Shown: positions 40,928-52,572 of the stretch, piece by piece
Layout: each line of letters starts with the position of its first letter
Numbering within the stretch: position 1 is the stretch's first letter
NCBI GenBank assembly: GCA_043772005.1
Contig: JAYVGP010000007.1
Coordinates: 1-64,000, forward strand
Reading direction: 5' to 3'
DNA from: JAYSSF01 sp043772005
Lineage (GTDB): Bacteria; Patescibacteriota; Gracilibacteria; Absconditabacterales; Absconditicoccaceae
DNA: 64,000 nt
The notes under the pieces: model-generated
What the model saw: the letters and a program-made list of their open reading frames with translations, nothing else
Told to the model about the DNA's origin: nothing
Databases searched by the model: none
Made by a program: the position numbers and the translations under genes

Positions 40928-42130
40928 ATGCTTTCGCTGTATATCCATATCCCATTTTGTGATCGTAAATGCGAATACTGCAATTTTTTTGTCATTGCGA
41001 GAGATAACCCAAATCGACAAGATACTATGATTGAACAATATCTGACTGCCCTCCATGGTGAGATAGACTATCGTACATCACTCACCTCTCATGAGCAGAT
41101 CAAGACCATCTATTTTGGTGGAGGTACACCAGGACTCCTCTCATTATCTCAATTTACTGGTATTATTGATCATATCCGCAGAGTGCGAGACTGTCAGTAT
41201 CTCGAAGAGTTAAGTATTGAGCTTAATCCCGATCCGTTTGAACATACACTGGAACTTGTGAAGTGACTCACATCAACATACAAGGACATCCCGAGAGTCA
41301 GGTGTAGTTTTGGTATACAGACATTTGATGATGCAGTGCTCAAACAAGCAGGTCGTGGATATGTATTCAACAATGTTCGCCACTTCCTCAGGGAACTTCG
41401 TGAGATCAAGCAGCCTACTAATGTATTTAATCTTGATTTCATTGCATTTGGTACACGAGACTCACAGACCGAAGTCCGCAAAGAGTTTCTCGCTAACATG
41501 ATAGCTAGTCAGACTTTTGACAGTTATTCACTTTATCTTCTCGAGCTATTTCCTGGATCAAAATGGCATAGCTTACTCCATGAATCTAGTCTCTCGCCTA
41601 TGTTGTCTGCTCTTGTTAATCCGGATGAAAATAAAATCATGACTGAGTATAATGCAATCTCAGACATGCTCTATTCTTCGTGATATACGCAGTATGAGGT
41701 ATCTAATTGGTCGCTGGCAGGCAAAAGTAGTATCCACAATCGTGTCTACTGGAATATGGAGTCATATCTCGGACTTGGGACAAGTGCTTCAGGATTAGTT
41801 ACAGAATGAGATGAGAAGCAAAGATATACAAATACCTGTAATATTACATCATACATCAAATGAGACTATGTAGATGAAAAGAAAACAGTACGTCTAAATA
41901 CCCATGACTATCATATGGAAAAGCTCATGCTCGCTCTGAGGACTAGTGACGGAATCTATCATCTTAGTACTTATGAGCCATATCTCAACTCAAATCGAAA
42001 AACTCTCATCACTGACTGGCAGTGACAAGAGCTCGTACGATATGATGATAATAGATTAATTCTGACTCACGAGGGTATGAAGCTTAGCAATCACCTTATT
42101 ACTGATCTTCTTGATTTTACTACTTCGTAG
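40928..42130 (+). CDS. HemW-like radical SAM protein
   Basis: This 400-residue protein has the radical SAM CDRKCEYC cluster motif (CxxxCxxC, residues 11-18), YFGGGTPGLLS, and the HemN/HemW-like LNPDPF and TFDDAVLKQAGRG segments. It matches HemW (heme chaperone) better than coproporphyrinogen oxidase. No heme biosynthesis genes are visible here, so its partner is uncertain. The stop overlaps the convergent TerC-like gene by 11 bp. Confidence 0.88.
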
Positions 42131-43133
42131 TATTATGCTTCCACGAACTATATAATGCTAGTCCAATCAACCCAGCACCTACCAGTCCTGTGATCAGCTC
42201 TGGAATATGTCGAATTGCTCATGCAAACATCATCAAAGCAAGCGCAATAATTGCATAAAATGCACCATGCTCGAGATAACGATACTCTGTCAAAGTCCCT
42301 GCTTCATACAGATAAATCGTAATACTGCGAACAAAATATGCCCCGATACCTAGACCTAGAGCAATCACCAATAAGTTAGTCGAAAGAGCAAATGCTCCGA
42401 TTACTCCATCTAGTGAAAATGATGCATCCAGTAGCTCAAGATACAGAAATGCCATCGCACCACTTTTGGCTACTGTACCAGTAGTGTCGCTAGCTTGCAT
42501 GAGCTCAGATACTCCATGGATGATAATATATGTCACCAATCCCCATACACCACTGACGAAGAAGTCATGAGCTTCATGTATCGGTAAGATATAGCTTATC
42601 AACTCCAGTAATAATAATACAATTACGATCTCAATTGCCTCAATCTTACCAAGTTTTGTTAGTCTTATTTCAATACGATGTAACCAGTGAGTCACCTTAT
42701 CGCTATCAAAGAAAAACTTGAACCCAACCATCATCAGGAATGCTCAACCAAATCCAGCAATACTCACATGAGCAGAAGTCAGAATCTGACCATACTGACT
42801 AGCATCAGTGATTGCGAGTGTGAGAGCACTTCGAGGGCTAATCTGCCCAAAAATAGCTACGAGTACGATCGGAAATACAACTCTCATACCTACTACTGCG
42901 ATCCATATTCACCACGTCAAAAATCTACGTCTCCGTGTCGCATCCATGGTCTTGAGAGTGCTCACATTTACTACTGCGTTATCAAATGATAATGACACCT
43001 CTAATACTCACAGTACTGCCACAATGAATAATGTGGATAACGCCATATTAATCCCTCCTTCATACCATCCAAATCCAAATGCAACTAAGAGACAGGTAAT
43101 TGCAAAGATAATACTACCCCTAAAATACTTCAT
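42120..43133 (-). CDS. TerC-like / DUF475 integral membrane protein
   Basis: This 337-residue protein has nine or so membrane helices with the family's two conserved acidic segments: VLEVSLSFDNAVVN and LLDASFSLDGVIGAF. TerC/DUF475 proteins are linked to metal (Mn, Ca) homeostasis and tellurite resistance. The acidic pairs within helices fit cation transport. Confidence 0.88.
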
Positions 43134-43206
43134 ATCAAAACGAATAGTTATAAATAAATCATCTTTATCATAAATAAATTGGCTTATTTTACAATAAAAT
43201 CAATAT

Positions 43207-43234
43207 TTGACAATAATAGTAGTTTGATTATAAT
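43207..43234 (+). promoter_or_regulatory. Consensus promoter, probably leaderless transcript
   Basis: TTGACA, 16-base spacer, TATAAT (43229-43234). The expected start is near 43241, three bases before ATG 43244, so the mRNA would have essentially no 5' leader. Confidence 0.7.
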
Positions 43235-43243
43235 GATACGGCG

Positions 43244-43411
43244 ATGAGCACAAAAATAAAAAAACTCGTATTGGCTCTTATAGTAGGAGTCATTGCAACG
43301 TTCTTCCCAGACGAAACTTGGGAAAAAGTAGGGGCATTTATTATTGCTTTCGCAGCAGTATGGTCACTCACTGCAACTTCTAATAGAACTACGGGTATGC
43401 CGTGGAGCTAA
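43244..43411 (+). CDS. Small membrane protein, 55 aa
   Basis: One or two hydrophobic stretches (KLVLALIVGVIATFF and VGAFIIAFAAVWSL) separated by a charged turn; the plan resembles small phage-holin-like or prophage membrane peptides, but that is only a shape match. It has a strong promoter and its own terminator, so it is a single-gene unit. No TGA codons. Confidence 0.6.
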   Translation: MSTKIKKLVLALIVGVIATFFPDETWEKVGAFIIAFAAVWSLTATSNRTTGMPWS

Positions 43412-43418
43412 GAAAAGT

Positions 43419-43457
43419 TAACATCAATCTTAGTTTACTAAGGGCGATGTTTTTTTA
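43419..43457 (+). terminator. Terminator after the 55-aa gene
   Basis: ACATC...GATGT with an inner CTTAG-TTTA-CTAAG hairpin and seven T. Confidence 0.8.
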
Positions 43458-43561
43458 TACATATCAAGATATATCAACAATCACTTGCAATTTGATTTCA
43501 TCGGATTATATCACACTCCGCTGACAACATTTTATCACCTTAGCGAATCATCGTACCACTC

Positions 43562-44158
43562 ATGGAAGCCCTACAAGAAATACAAGTCGTCTCATTAGAA
43601 GATCCGCTCGAACCAGATACAATTAAATCACAGATTATAGGCTCTCGATCTAAAATTAATTTACTCACACAAAGTATTAAAAAAATATATGTAAACATTA
43701 TATATCAATTATCTCTCAAAAGATTTGAATATAACGAAGAAGACTTGAATAATGAAAATAGTGACCAAGAAGAGAAAACTGAGTATGAATACACTTCAGG
43801 TTCATGAATTAAGCACTACCTCATGGTGAGTGAGCTCAAAAAGATAGGTCTAACCTCTGAAGCAATAGGCTATGGTCTTCCTATTAAAACAATCAATCAT
43901 AACATCAATTCATACTGTGAAATGTATATGATGTTATTACAGATAGAATGTTTTGCAATTCAGGGTGGCATCAAGATTGATCGAGATCGCTTAGTCCAAT
44001 ATTGGTCAGAAAATATACCGGATGAAGATCAAGATATTCATACGAAAGGTATGTACTGAAGCTGAAAAAAAATTAGGAAACTTATCCCTAATACAATCTA
44101 TCAAATGACCGCCAATCAAAATGATGTCCAAACAAGCTCAATGCAACAACAGGGATAG
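43562..44158 (+). CDS. Hypothetical protein, 198 aa
   Basis: Acidic, mostly helical, no signal peptide or membrane helix. A central segment HYLMVSELKKIGLTSEAIG and a downstream helix look like a helical repeat. A promoter-like TTGCAA-N16-TATATC lies near 43492-43519. The function is unknown. Confidence 0.6.
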
Positions 44159-44246
44159 ATATATACTTAGACAAAAAAATCCCATAATTAAATGAGATTA
44201 ATATAATAATTGTTACATCAGTACACAAGTTCTAAGCTTATAATTA

Positions 44247-44549
44247 CTACTTAGTAGCTTCCTTAGTTCTAATACTATCAGCTTTAAAAGCAATTTCCTT
44301 CGCGTTAAGCGAACCAGCGCAAATGCCATGATTCTGAATAAGACTGATATTACTACTTACCACCTCCATATCTATATGCTCACGAGCATCGGTACTGTCT
44401 GTTTTCAATACTTCTTGTGTTGGTTGGTCTGCGCCGAATCATCTTCATAAAGCTCACCCTATATCTCACCTATATGAACTAGTAAGTACTATAAGAGCAA
44501 GATATGCAACTACTCATAGATTTTGTTCTTTAATTTTTTTAATCTCCAT
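44247..44549 (-). CDS. Small exported or anchored protein, 100 aa
   Basis: One N-terminal hydrophobic segment (LGVVAYLALIVLTSS), a Gly-rich stretch of TGA codons, then a polar tail (SSNISLIQNHGICAGSLNAKE). It follows two other small minus-strand genes. The function is unknown. Confidence 0.5.
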
Positions 44550-44620
44550 AGTAACTAATGATGGGTTAAGAAATAAATTATTATGTATATAATTATCATT
44601 ATATAGAAGTCAATAGATAT

Positions 44621-45031
44621 TTACTTTTGCTTCTTAGAAATACTGAACGGTGCCTTAAAGCCAAATCACGCAACTCGCTCTCCTCAGCTTTTCATAAATT
44701 CACGAGCAAATTTCATATACTTGACTCATAACAAGAACTCAGTATCTCATCATCACATATGAATATGAGTTGATCACTCAAAACTTCCCCCAATCAATGT
44801 TTTTGGTCAGAATTCTCATGATTCTATTACCTTAAAGTCTACTGAATGTTTACCATGTCTCTCATATAGTCTTTCCTTAAGACCAGTAGTAGCAATAACT
44901 CCTCCTGTCTCACTCGGTCATACCAATAATTCTACTTGTATCATTTCTGATCATCCTTTAACGCAAAAAAATGACTGAAAGTGAGCATTGCCCTTCGGGC
45001 AGATATACACTCACCTTCTACGATAGGCCAT
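44621..45031 (-). CDS. Hypothetical protein, 136 aa, overlaps upstream gene
   Basis: The frame is open from ATG 45031 (MAYRRRGVYICPKGNAHF) to TAA 44621-44623; a shorter start at 44944 is possible. The C-terminal part has a Gly-rich region (GSTHIHMGGGD) and ends basic (SISKKQK). The first 100 bp overlap the upstream gene in another frame, within a GCCC-GAA-GGGC hairpin. Either overlapping genes, or one gene split by a frameshift. Confidence 0.5.
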
Positions 45032-45225
45032 ATCGTATAATAATATTTACTATGACTTTCTTTATTTTCACTTGGAGAGTACTGTGTTACTGTATTATTA
45101 GTATTAGGCTTTGTAGTAAGAGCTTGTGCTAGTATACTTTTATGCTCCTGAGCTATTGCTCATCAAACCGTACTCAGAAATACTATAGCGCCAGTCATCA
45201 TAGATTTCATATCAATTCTTTCCAT
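44932..45225 (-). CDS. Small secreted protein, 97 aa
   Basis: An N-terminal signal peptide (MKSMMTGAIVFLSTVGGAIA, ending AQE) and a polar Thr/Asn-rich body. The last third shares 100 bp with the next gene in another frame. No function is recognised. Confidence 0.5.
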
Positions 45226-45315
45226 CAATAGTATATATGATTGTAAAAAGTCAGAATTTGTATATAATTATTCACTATTAAAAGCGATTACCTTAATTTT
45301 ATATTTTTATATCAC

Positions 45316-46263
45316 ATGCTAGAAATAATAGCCGTAGATGCTAGTCACATTATGATAGACCTTACCACAAATACCAGTAAAAATGAGATTGAAAAACTTT
45401 TATTTGATAACCCAACCATGATGCACTACTCACCAATCTTTGAAAATAACCCATCTCTTGTTGAGCTCAAACCACTAATAAATCTCATACTTAGATCAGA
45501 TAATCTATGTATTGTAGACAAGCAAACAATCATGGATCAATGGAACAACGGTACACTTATTGTTGACTGTATTGATGGGAGAGGAATCATCGGTCGTGAT
45601 GAGTCCAAAAATGTAATTCTACATATACCATGAGCATGACATGGCCTCCTTGTAGTTGCTCCTATGGGTATGCTTCAAGAGATGAGTATTACAGATGAAC
45701 AAATCGTTGAAATTATTACTCGTTTCTCAGACAACCATAAACAAGCATTAACTTATCATTCATGTTCTCATAGTAAATGAGATGACTCTATCACAACATG
45801 TGGTTGTGGTCACCTCAAAAACCATGGACTAAAATTAAATGAATTACTTCTTACACTTGCAAATACGCAATACAACGAGCCTAAACAACTTCCTGGCGAT
45901 CATAAAGAAAAAATCGTTCATCTTAGTGTGTGAACTAATCAATTTGTAACCATCAATGTGCCAAATGATCTTGAACCATGACAAAATGATTCAACAGACA
46001 ATCAAGTATTTTGGTTTGATGTATGAGCAAGTGAGGTAGTTATTGGTGAATGTAAGGCAATGCTCACTCAAATCATCAATGAAGTTTGTGATACAAGCTA
46101 CGATATGAATGAAATCTGACAACAATGGATGAAATCGCTTGTTGCTCAAGCGTTTGATACAGTCGAGTTTCTGGATGGGGCAAGAAGCTTGAAAAATGAG
46201 TGAAAAGTCCTTACTGTGGCAGTAGATGAAAATAATGAAATAATTATTGATCAGTATAGGTAA
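45316..46263 (+). CDS. Hypothetical metal-binding protein, possibly carbonic-anhydrase-like
   Basis: This 315-residue protein has CIDGR (CxDxR) near residue 95, followed by an IPGAGHG loop, then HSCSHS and CGCGHL near residues 150-170. CxDxR plus a downstream His/Cys pair recalls the zinc site of beta- and zeta-class carbonic anhydrases, and the PGAG loop also fits. The spacing does not match a standard beta-class HxxC exactly, so this is a suggestion. The C-terminal 130 residues are unassigned. Confidence 0.45.
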
Positions 46264-46279
46264 TATATCGACACTAAAC

Positions 46280-46304
46280 TAACTCCTCTACAAGGAGTTT
46301 TTTG
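46280..46304 (+). terminator. Terminator after the putative CA-like gene
   Basis: AACTCCT-CTAC-AAGGAGTT followed by T-run. Confidence 0.85.
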
Positions 46305-46309
46305 TATAT

Positions 46310-46341
46310 CAAAAAACCACAACATCACTACTGTGGCTTCC
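46310..46341 (-). terminator. Terminator of the atpBEF operon
   Basis: On the minus strand GCCACA/TGTGG with a short loop followed by TTTTTT, just after the atpF stop. Confidence 0.75.
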
Positions 46342-46361
46342 AATTAATAATATTTTCAAGT

Positions 46362-46850
46362 CTATACCACTTGCTTCACAATCGTATCAATATATTTTTG
46401 ATACATCTCGAGATTATTGACAAGAAGCTTATTGACTACTGTTGTCGTAGTCTGCTTGATCATTGATTCATATCATGATTTGAGTTCTGCTTCCATGTTA
46501 TTTGCCTCTTGCTGACCACGAGCTACAATATCATCACTCCTACGGTGAGCAATATCAATAATTTCGTCAGACTTACGAGTAGCCAACTGCTCTGCCTCAG
46601 AAAGAATCTGCTGTTTAAGCTGTCCGGCTTGACTTATGATATCATTATACTCCTCTTTACCTTTAGCAATCATCGCAGCATACTCAGCATCAGCATTTGC
46701 AAGTTTGAGTTCCTTCGCTTGTCTTGCATGTACTGCATCTGAGATCTTCGATCCATAGATATATACAAAAATACCAAAAAATATCCCAATCTGACCTACT
46801 TGGATCAAAAGATTGATTATCATAGCTGAATTACTAACCGTATGCTCCAT
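46362..46850 (-). CDS. atpF: ATP synthase subunit b
   Basis: This 162-residue protein has one N-terminal membrane helix (IGIFFGIFVYIYG) and then a long charged coiled coil with Ala/Glu/Lys heptads (EEYNDIISQAGQLKQQ), the dimeric stator stalk. ATG 46850 gives the MEHTVSNSAMI start. It is third in the minus-strand order atpB, atpE, atpF. Confidence 0.9.
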
Positions 46851-46921
46851 GAGGATGAATGTGATAAGCAAACAAATTTTACCACTTTAACAATTTTTTA
46901 CCATTTGTAACTATTTCTATA

Positions 46922-47134
46922 TTATGCAGCAGGGCCTTTTTCTAAGAATGCAATTACGAAACACAATAGTGCTACGAACTCACATAATGCTACAGCGATA
47001 ATACCAGGAGTAAACATCTTGTCTGCTGCTTCAGGATTACGAGCGATACCATTGAGCCAAGTATAACCGATAGTAGCAATACCAATTGCAGCTAAACCAC
47101 CACCGATTGCTAATGTTAAGAATGAATTTGCCAT
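46922..47134 (-). CDS. atpE: ATP synthase subunit c
   Basis: This 70-residue hairpin has two membrane helices with the Gly-rich first helix (AIGGGLAAIGIATIG), the polar RNPEA loop and the ion-binding Glu in CEFVALL of the second helix. It forms the rotating ring. ATG 47134 is preferred over an upstream in-frame start. No TGA codons are used. Confidence 0.94.
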   Translation of the reverse strand: MANSFLTLAIGGGLAAIGIATIGYTWLNGIARNPEAADKMFTPGIIAVALCEFVALLCFVIAFLEKGPAA

Positions 47135-47183
47135 GTTGTTGTAAAAAATAAGAAAAATAAAAATAAGAAGAAGAGTAGTATAA

Positions 47184-47975
47184 TTAGTGAGGATCACTAG
47201 CGATTCTAAAGTAGACAGTCACGAGCAAACTAAATAAGAATGCCTGCAATCAAGCTACGATTAACTCATATGCAAATATAGTAAGAGGAATGAGAAACGG
47301 AGTATCAAAGAAGAATGCGTTGGCAGCTTGAGTCACAAGTCACAACAAGATGATACCTACGAATACATTACCAAATAGTCTCAGTGATAACGATGTAATC
47401 CTACCAGCCTCACCCATCAATTCAATAAACCCGATTAATAGTCAGACAGTAACATCTCACACTCTACCCAATGCAGTACCCACACTATTAACTTTGGGCA
47501 CAATACCAATTCATTTATATGGGATATAATGCTCAATATGATGAAATCACTTGGTAATAAATCCATATACTATCGCTCCAACTACTCATACCGTTGCTAG
47601 TGCTGCATTAAACATTACATCTGATCATGCTGGTCTAAAGTACTCATGCCACTGCGGTACTGCAAGTATGATCATATCTCACAACAAACCAACTACATTG
47701 GTCCATAATACATAGAAGAAGATACAAGTAGTAAACACAATTGCTCACCATCCTACATGATCACCACCCACGCCCTTAAGATAAATCATAATAGACTCAA
47801 TCCCCATATCTACGGTATTACCGAAGAAGCTATTCTGATTACTGCGCTTACTAAAAATGTAGATGATTGTAAATAATATGAAGACTATGGTCCCAATCGT
47901 AGAGGCAATAAGTGTCTGCGAAATCTGTCGATGTCACACATGAATAAAATGAGGTATAAGTCATAATTCTCACAT
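47184..47975 (-). CDS. atpB: ATP synthase subunit a
   Basis: This 263-residue membrane protein has five or more helices and the essential Arg in SLRLFGN (stator half-channel), with the downstream helix containing IVAGLQAFLFSLL. The start ATG 47975 is followed immediately by a TGA Gly codon. First gene of the atpBEF unit; atpH, atpA, atpG and atpC are not next to it. Confidence 0.9.
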
Positions 47976-48170
47976 ACATATAAATCTATGGTTTTATCTA
48001 TCGAAATCAAGTTTTTATAAAGCATATCTTGACTTTATTATGGAACAGCAAGTGAGAATCATGGAACAAGGAGGAACTTTTTTGATTGAAACAAGAAGAA
48101 TAATCATTATAGTTTTACGAGAACTCGACGAAAGTCAGATTTTTTTAATTATTATTATATTTTATTGCTC

Positions 48171-50285
48171 ATGGCCGCTGCGAAATGATTAGACATGGTG
48201 AGAAATATTGGTATTATTGCCCATATTGATGCCGGTAAAACTACTACTACAGAACGTATTCTTTATTATACAGGTAGAAATCACAAGATCGGTGAAGTAC
48301 ATGATGGTGCTGCGACAATGGACTGGATGGTACAAGAGCAAGAACGTGGTATTACAATCACCTCTGCTGCGACGACTGCAATGTGGAAGGATCACCACAT
48401 CAATATTATCGATACACCAGGTCACGTAGACTTCACAATTGAAGTAGAGCGTAGTCTTAAGGTATTGGATGGTGCAGTAACTGTATTATCATCATCAGAT
48501 GGAGTACAGCCTCAGACGGAGACAGTTTGGAGACAAGCTGACAAATATCGCGTACCTCGTATGATCTTTGTGAATAAGATCGACAAGATTGGTGCTAATT
48601 TCAAATTCTGTCTTGAATCAGTAACTAACAAATTATCAAACAAGGCGCTCGCAATCCAACTCCCATACGGTGAATCTTCGGAATTCAAGGGTATTGCAAA
48701 CTTGATCAACATGAAATACTACACATTTGAAGGTGCTAACGGTGAGACACAAGTAGAACATGAGATACCGGCTGACTTTGTAGATATTTGTACTGCTACG
48801 AGAGAAAAGATGATTGATAGTTTAACCATGTTCGATGATGAAATCGCAGAACTGTATCTAATGGGAGAAGATGTGCCAGAAGTACTCATCAAAAAAGCAA
48901 TGCGTAAAGCAGTATGTGCTGGAGAAATCTACCCAATGTGTGTAGGATCAGCTCTTAGAAACGCAGGTGTACAGCTCATGCTTGATGCTGCTGTAGACTT
49001 CCTCCCAAGTCCGCTCGATGTAGGTGCGGTCAAAGGTCATGATGTAGATGATCTCGACAAGGAAATACTTAGAATGCCTGATGATACAGCACCAGCTTCT
49101 GCTCTTGCATTCAAGATTATGACTGATCCCTTTGTTGGTAAGCTCACATTTGTGAGAGTATACAGTGGTGTGATCAAATCTGGTGACAAACTTCTCAATC
49201 CTCGTACAGGTAATGAAGAAAGAGTAGGTCGTTTGCTCCTCATGCATGCTAACAAAAGAGAGGAGATTTCAGAGATTCATGCGTGACATATCGCAGCATT
49301 CTTGGGCCTCAAGGATGTGAGAACTTGAGATACACTTTCTGATATGAAACAGCCAGTATTACTTGAAGCTATGGACTTCCCAGAACCAGTAATCTCCCTC
49401 GCAGTAGAACCTGTAAGCAAGAAGGATCAAGAAAAAATGTGACTTGGACTTAGTAAGCTCGCAGAAGAAGATCCATCATTCAGATTCTATACAGACGAAG
49501 AGACAGGTCAGACGATCATCGCTGGTCAAGGAGAGTTACATCTTGAGATCTTGGCAGATAGACTCAAGAGAGAACACAAAGTAGAAGTCATCACTGGCGC
49601 TCCACAAGTATCATACAGAGAAACGATTATGGGTGATGAGGTAGAAGCAGAATCCAAGTTCGTCAGACAGTCTGGAGGTCGTGGACAATATGGACACGTT
49701 GTACTTAAGATGTCTCCATGGAAGGATCCTGATGGACTCAAGAATCTGAACTTCGTGGATGAAATTACTGGTTGAGTAATCCCTAAAGAATTCATCCCAT
49801 CAGTTGCAAAGGCATGTGAAGAAATGATGAAACTATGAGTGATGGCCAGCTACCCTATTATCAATGTACAGGCAAAACTTACATTTGGTAGTTACCACGA
49901 TGTCGATTCCTCAGAAGTTGCGTTTAAGATTGCGACATTCAGAGCATTTAGAGAGTGATTTATGAAGTGTAAGCCAACATTGCTTGAGCCTATCATGAAG
50001 ATCGAAGTAGTGACTCCTGAAGACTATATGGGAGATGTGATGGGTGATATCTCATCTCGTAGAGGTATGATTACCAATCAGGAAGATCGTTTTGGCGCAA
50101 TGGTGATCAGCGGTAAAGTACCACTTTCGGAGATGTTTGGTTACTCTACAGCACTCAGATCAGCAACTCAAGGTAGAGCAAGTTACGCAATGGAATTTGA
50201 CTCATATGAACCAGTACCTAATAGTATCGCTGAGAAGATCATGGCAGAACGTGCAGGTAAGAGAAAATGATCTGAAGATGACTAA
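48171..50285 (+). CDS. fusA: Translation elongation factor G
   Basis: This 704-residue GTPase has AHIDAGKTTTTER (G1), DTPGHVDF (G3), NKIDK (G4), GSAL (G5) and EF-G domains II-V, with SGGRGQYGHV and the C-terminal GYSTALRS. It drives translocation. Only eight TGA codons are seen. No rps12/rps7/tuf genes are adjacent. Confidence 0.97.
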
Positions 50286-50310
50286 TATTGATCATTAGAA
50301 TAGACTGATT

Positions 50311-50361
50311 AAATCCCAGTTTTGCTAAAACACTAAAACGTGTCGCAGCTGGGGTTTTTTG
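50311..50361 (+). terminator. Terminator after fusA
   Basis: AAATCCCAG and CTGGGGTTTTTT pair around a 29-base loop. Confidence 0.7.
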
Positions 50362-50481
50362 TTAATATAAAATAAGGACATAATTATATAAATAATTATG
50401 ATAAAAATCTCTTGCAATTTGATTTCGTATTATTACAAAGTAATTCCTACGTAATAAAGCGTTGGACCTAAACCCATCCCT

Positions 50482-50565
50482 ATGGAGAACCTTAACAGAC
50501 CACCCTGAATCTCAGCAAATGGTCAACAACGTAAAAAAGTAATCGGCTTCGTGCGCCGAGATTAA
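50482..50565 (+). CDS. Possible 27-aa leader peptide
   Basis: ATG 50482 to TAA 50563-50565 encodes a basic 27-residue peptide with one TGA; a CGGCTTCGTGCGCCG hairpin overlaps its end. It lies between fusA and the next gene. Whether it is translated is uncertain. Confidence 0.25.
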
Positions 50566-50594
50566 TTAAAATCTCATTAAAAAAATAAATTTTT

Positions 50595-51149
50595 ATGAAA
50601 GGAATTAACCACAGATGTATTGCTTTTAAAGCAATGGAATCTATCGCCCTAAAGCAAAAAAATGAGGATATGACATTAGCCATTCCTCTAACCACAAAAC
50701 CTTGTACTCGTCGTCGTGATGACAATAAGGTTGTGAAAATTATTCACACCGAAAAACCGAACTCTTTTGGAGGAGAGTTAAAAATCAAATACAGAAAGCT
50801 CAAAGAATTAACAATTCCAAAAAGTTTACATCTCAATTTAGAAGAAGTTGAAGAAAGTGAGAGACTATCTGAAACATACCCACCAGTATCATGTTTCAAT
50901 ATAGGAGAACACTTTGGAGAACTTTTGCAAGAATTACGAACTAAGACTACCTACTTCCTCTACGAAATAATAGATGAAGATGCTTGGAAAAAGTTAAAAA
51001 ACTTACTTAAATCGCTGGCAACTAAACTTGGTTTCAATAAAGAGCATAGGCTCTTTGCAATTATTAGAACAGAAGAAGGAGTAGAACTCACTATTAGACG
51101 AGACGCCCCTGATCAGTTTTTAGCTGAAGTACCAAGGTTAGCTGCCTAA
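50595..51149 (+). CDS. Hypothetical protein, 184 aa, TGA-free
   Basis: No TGA codons; Lys/Glu-rich and mostly helical. Residues 90-150 (FNIGEHFGELLQELRTK, then DEDAWKKLKNLLKSL) give amphipathic helices. No signal peptide. Like the genes at 13.6-14.5 kb it is short and TGA-free, so it may share a foreign origin. The function is unknown. Confidence 0.55.
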   Translation: MKGINHRCIAFKAMESIALKQKNEDMTLAIPLTTKPCTRRRDDNKVVKIIHTEKPNSFGGELKIKYRKLKELTIPKSLHLNLEEVEESERLSETYPPVSCFNIGEHFGELLQELRTKTTYFLYEIIDEDAWKKLKNLLKSLATKLGFNKEHRLFAIIRTEEGVELTIRRDAPDQFLAEVPRLAA

Positions 51150-51509
51150 AAATAAAAGCCCGATCTCCACCCTTGATACACCAATATGAATCGAGGTGGG
51201 GTGAGGGTAATCATTAGTAACCTAAATTAAATCCCTCCTGACCTAAAGCGGAAATCAGGAGGGAAATATAATTCGAAGAGTTTCTCTTTGAGTAGCGGTC
51301 ATAACATTTTGTTATGGCTTTCTTTTTGCTCAAAAATCAGTTGATTATATTGTAGATTTATATATAAGTCAATTAAGTTCTCATGAGGTATTCTCAAAAA
51401 GGACAAAAACATAGTGGTTAGGGTTATAGGAGAGCGAGGATTTTATCCAAAGCTCTTTTTTTGTTGTTTTAAATCACTATTATTACCACTATCTATTAAC
51501 TACCCCATT
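51150..51509. other. 360-bp intergenic with two hairpins
   Basis: A long inverted repeat ATCCCTCCTGA/TCAGGAGGGA (51231-51264), a CCACCC...GGTGGG pair at 51166-51200, and a terminator GTCATAACA/TTGTTATGGC followed by T-rich sequence (51295-51327). No gene is supported. Confidence 0.55.
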
Positions 51510-52376
51510 ATGAATTACCAACTAACCAAATCTCTTGGTAACAATACTTTTTCCTATGATCAGCGCAAGCAGCTTGGGTCTGACTGAGCTCTTATGATAT
51601 CCCAACCGTGCGAGATTTCCTCACTCAATCAAGTTCAGCTTGGTAATTTTGCTGTTTTTGAGGAAGTTGATCATAATGGCAAACTACACTCATGTACAGG
51701 ACTCTCACATACCTACATATTAAAATTGGACAAACTAAGGCACCCTCCTATTATCATCACCGATAATCACAATCACGTCCTCCCCTACTGGCTTGATTAT
51801 ATATCAAAATGTAAAATACCTGCTGAGTTCATGTCATTACATGATATTTCTCCCTTCTCTGAATGACCTCAGTGCTCGATAAAAGTAGAAGAGTTCGACA
51901 TGAGACTCATTCATATCGACCAGCACACTGACCTCTGAACAAATCCTCATAAACTTGATCATACACAGATCAGCGATCCTCAGTATCAATGGGATTTTGC
52001 ACATCTAGAATGTGATATTGGTAACTTTATCACACCATGTATCGAATCATGATTGATTACCAACATGATACAAGTCAGGACCGAGTATAAACTAAACGAG
52101 ATCTTGAAAGAACAGGAAATCAAAATAATTCAAAAATACAAATCTTCATCTTTCCATTTCTCCCCCCTCATATTGGACATAGATCTCGACTTCTGGGCTC
52201 CAGAAATGTGAATCAGTGACATACAAAAAACCATGTCTCAAGTTCGTAGTATTATGGGTCGTGCTGACTTGATCACAATTGCAACGTCACCCTACTTTAT
52301 TAATCAGAATCTTGCACTTGAACTCCTACACCAACTCCTGTGACCTTATCTTGAATTCAAAAATCAAAAATCATAA
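51510..52376 (+). CDS. UPF0489 family protein
   Basis: This 288-residue protein has IIITDNHNHVLPYW (acidic/His metal-like motif), LIHIDQHTDL, a DIGNFITP segment and the LDIDLDFW block, as in the arginase-fold UPF0489 proteins. The function is not known. After its TAA the same frame stays open for about 43 more codons, which may be accidental. Confidence 0.8.
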
Positions 52377-52572
52377 CCTAACAAGCTCAAACTTGCAAAA
52401 TGACTAAGAAATAGTAAACTAATACATAACGTTGAAGCACACTTCGAGAACCAGTTATTGTATTTGAAAAGTCTTTTGGTTTTTTGAGACTCCAAGGAAT
52501 AAAGAATAAAAGAAGAAATAAACCGACTTGCCAAGCTCACGTCCCTACGATAATCTATACCAATCATCAATC

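Noticed and set aside
48042..48191. Possible 49-codon ORF just upstream of and overlapping fusA
   Set aside because: No motif, and it overlaps the fusA start; a leader-peptide function cannot be supported.
52377..52505. 43-codon open frame after the UPF0489 stop
   Set aside because: It follows a TAA, has no start and no recognisable motif; probably chance.
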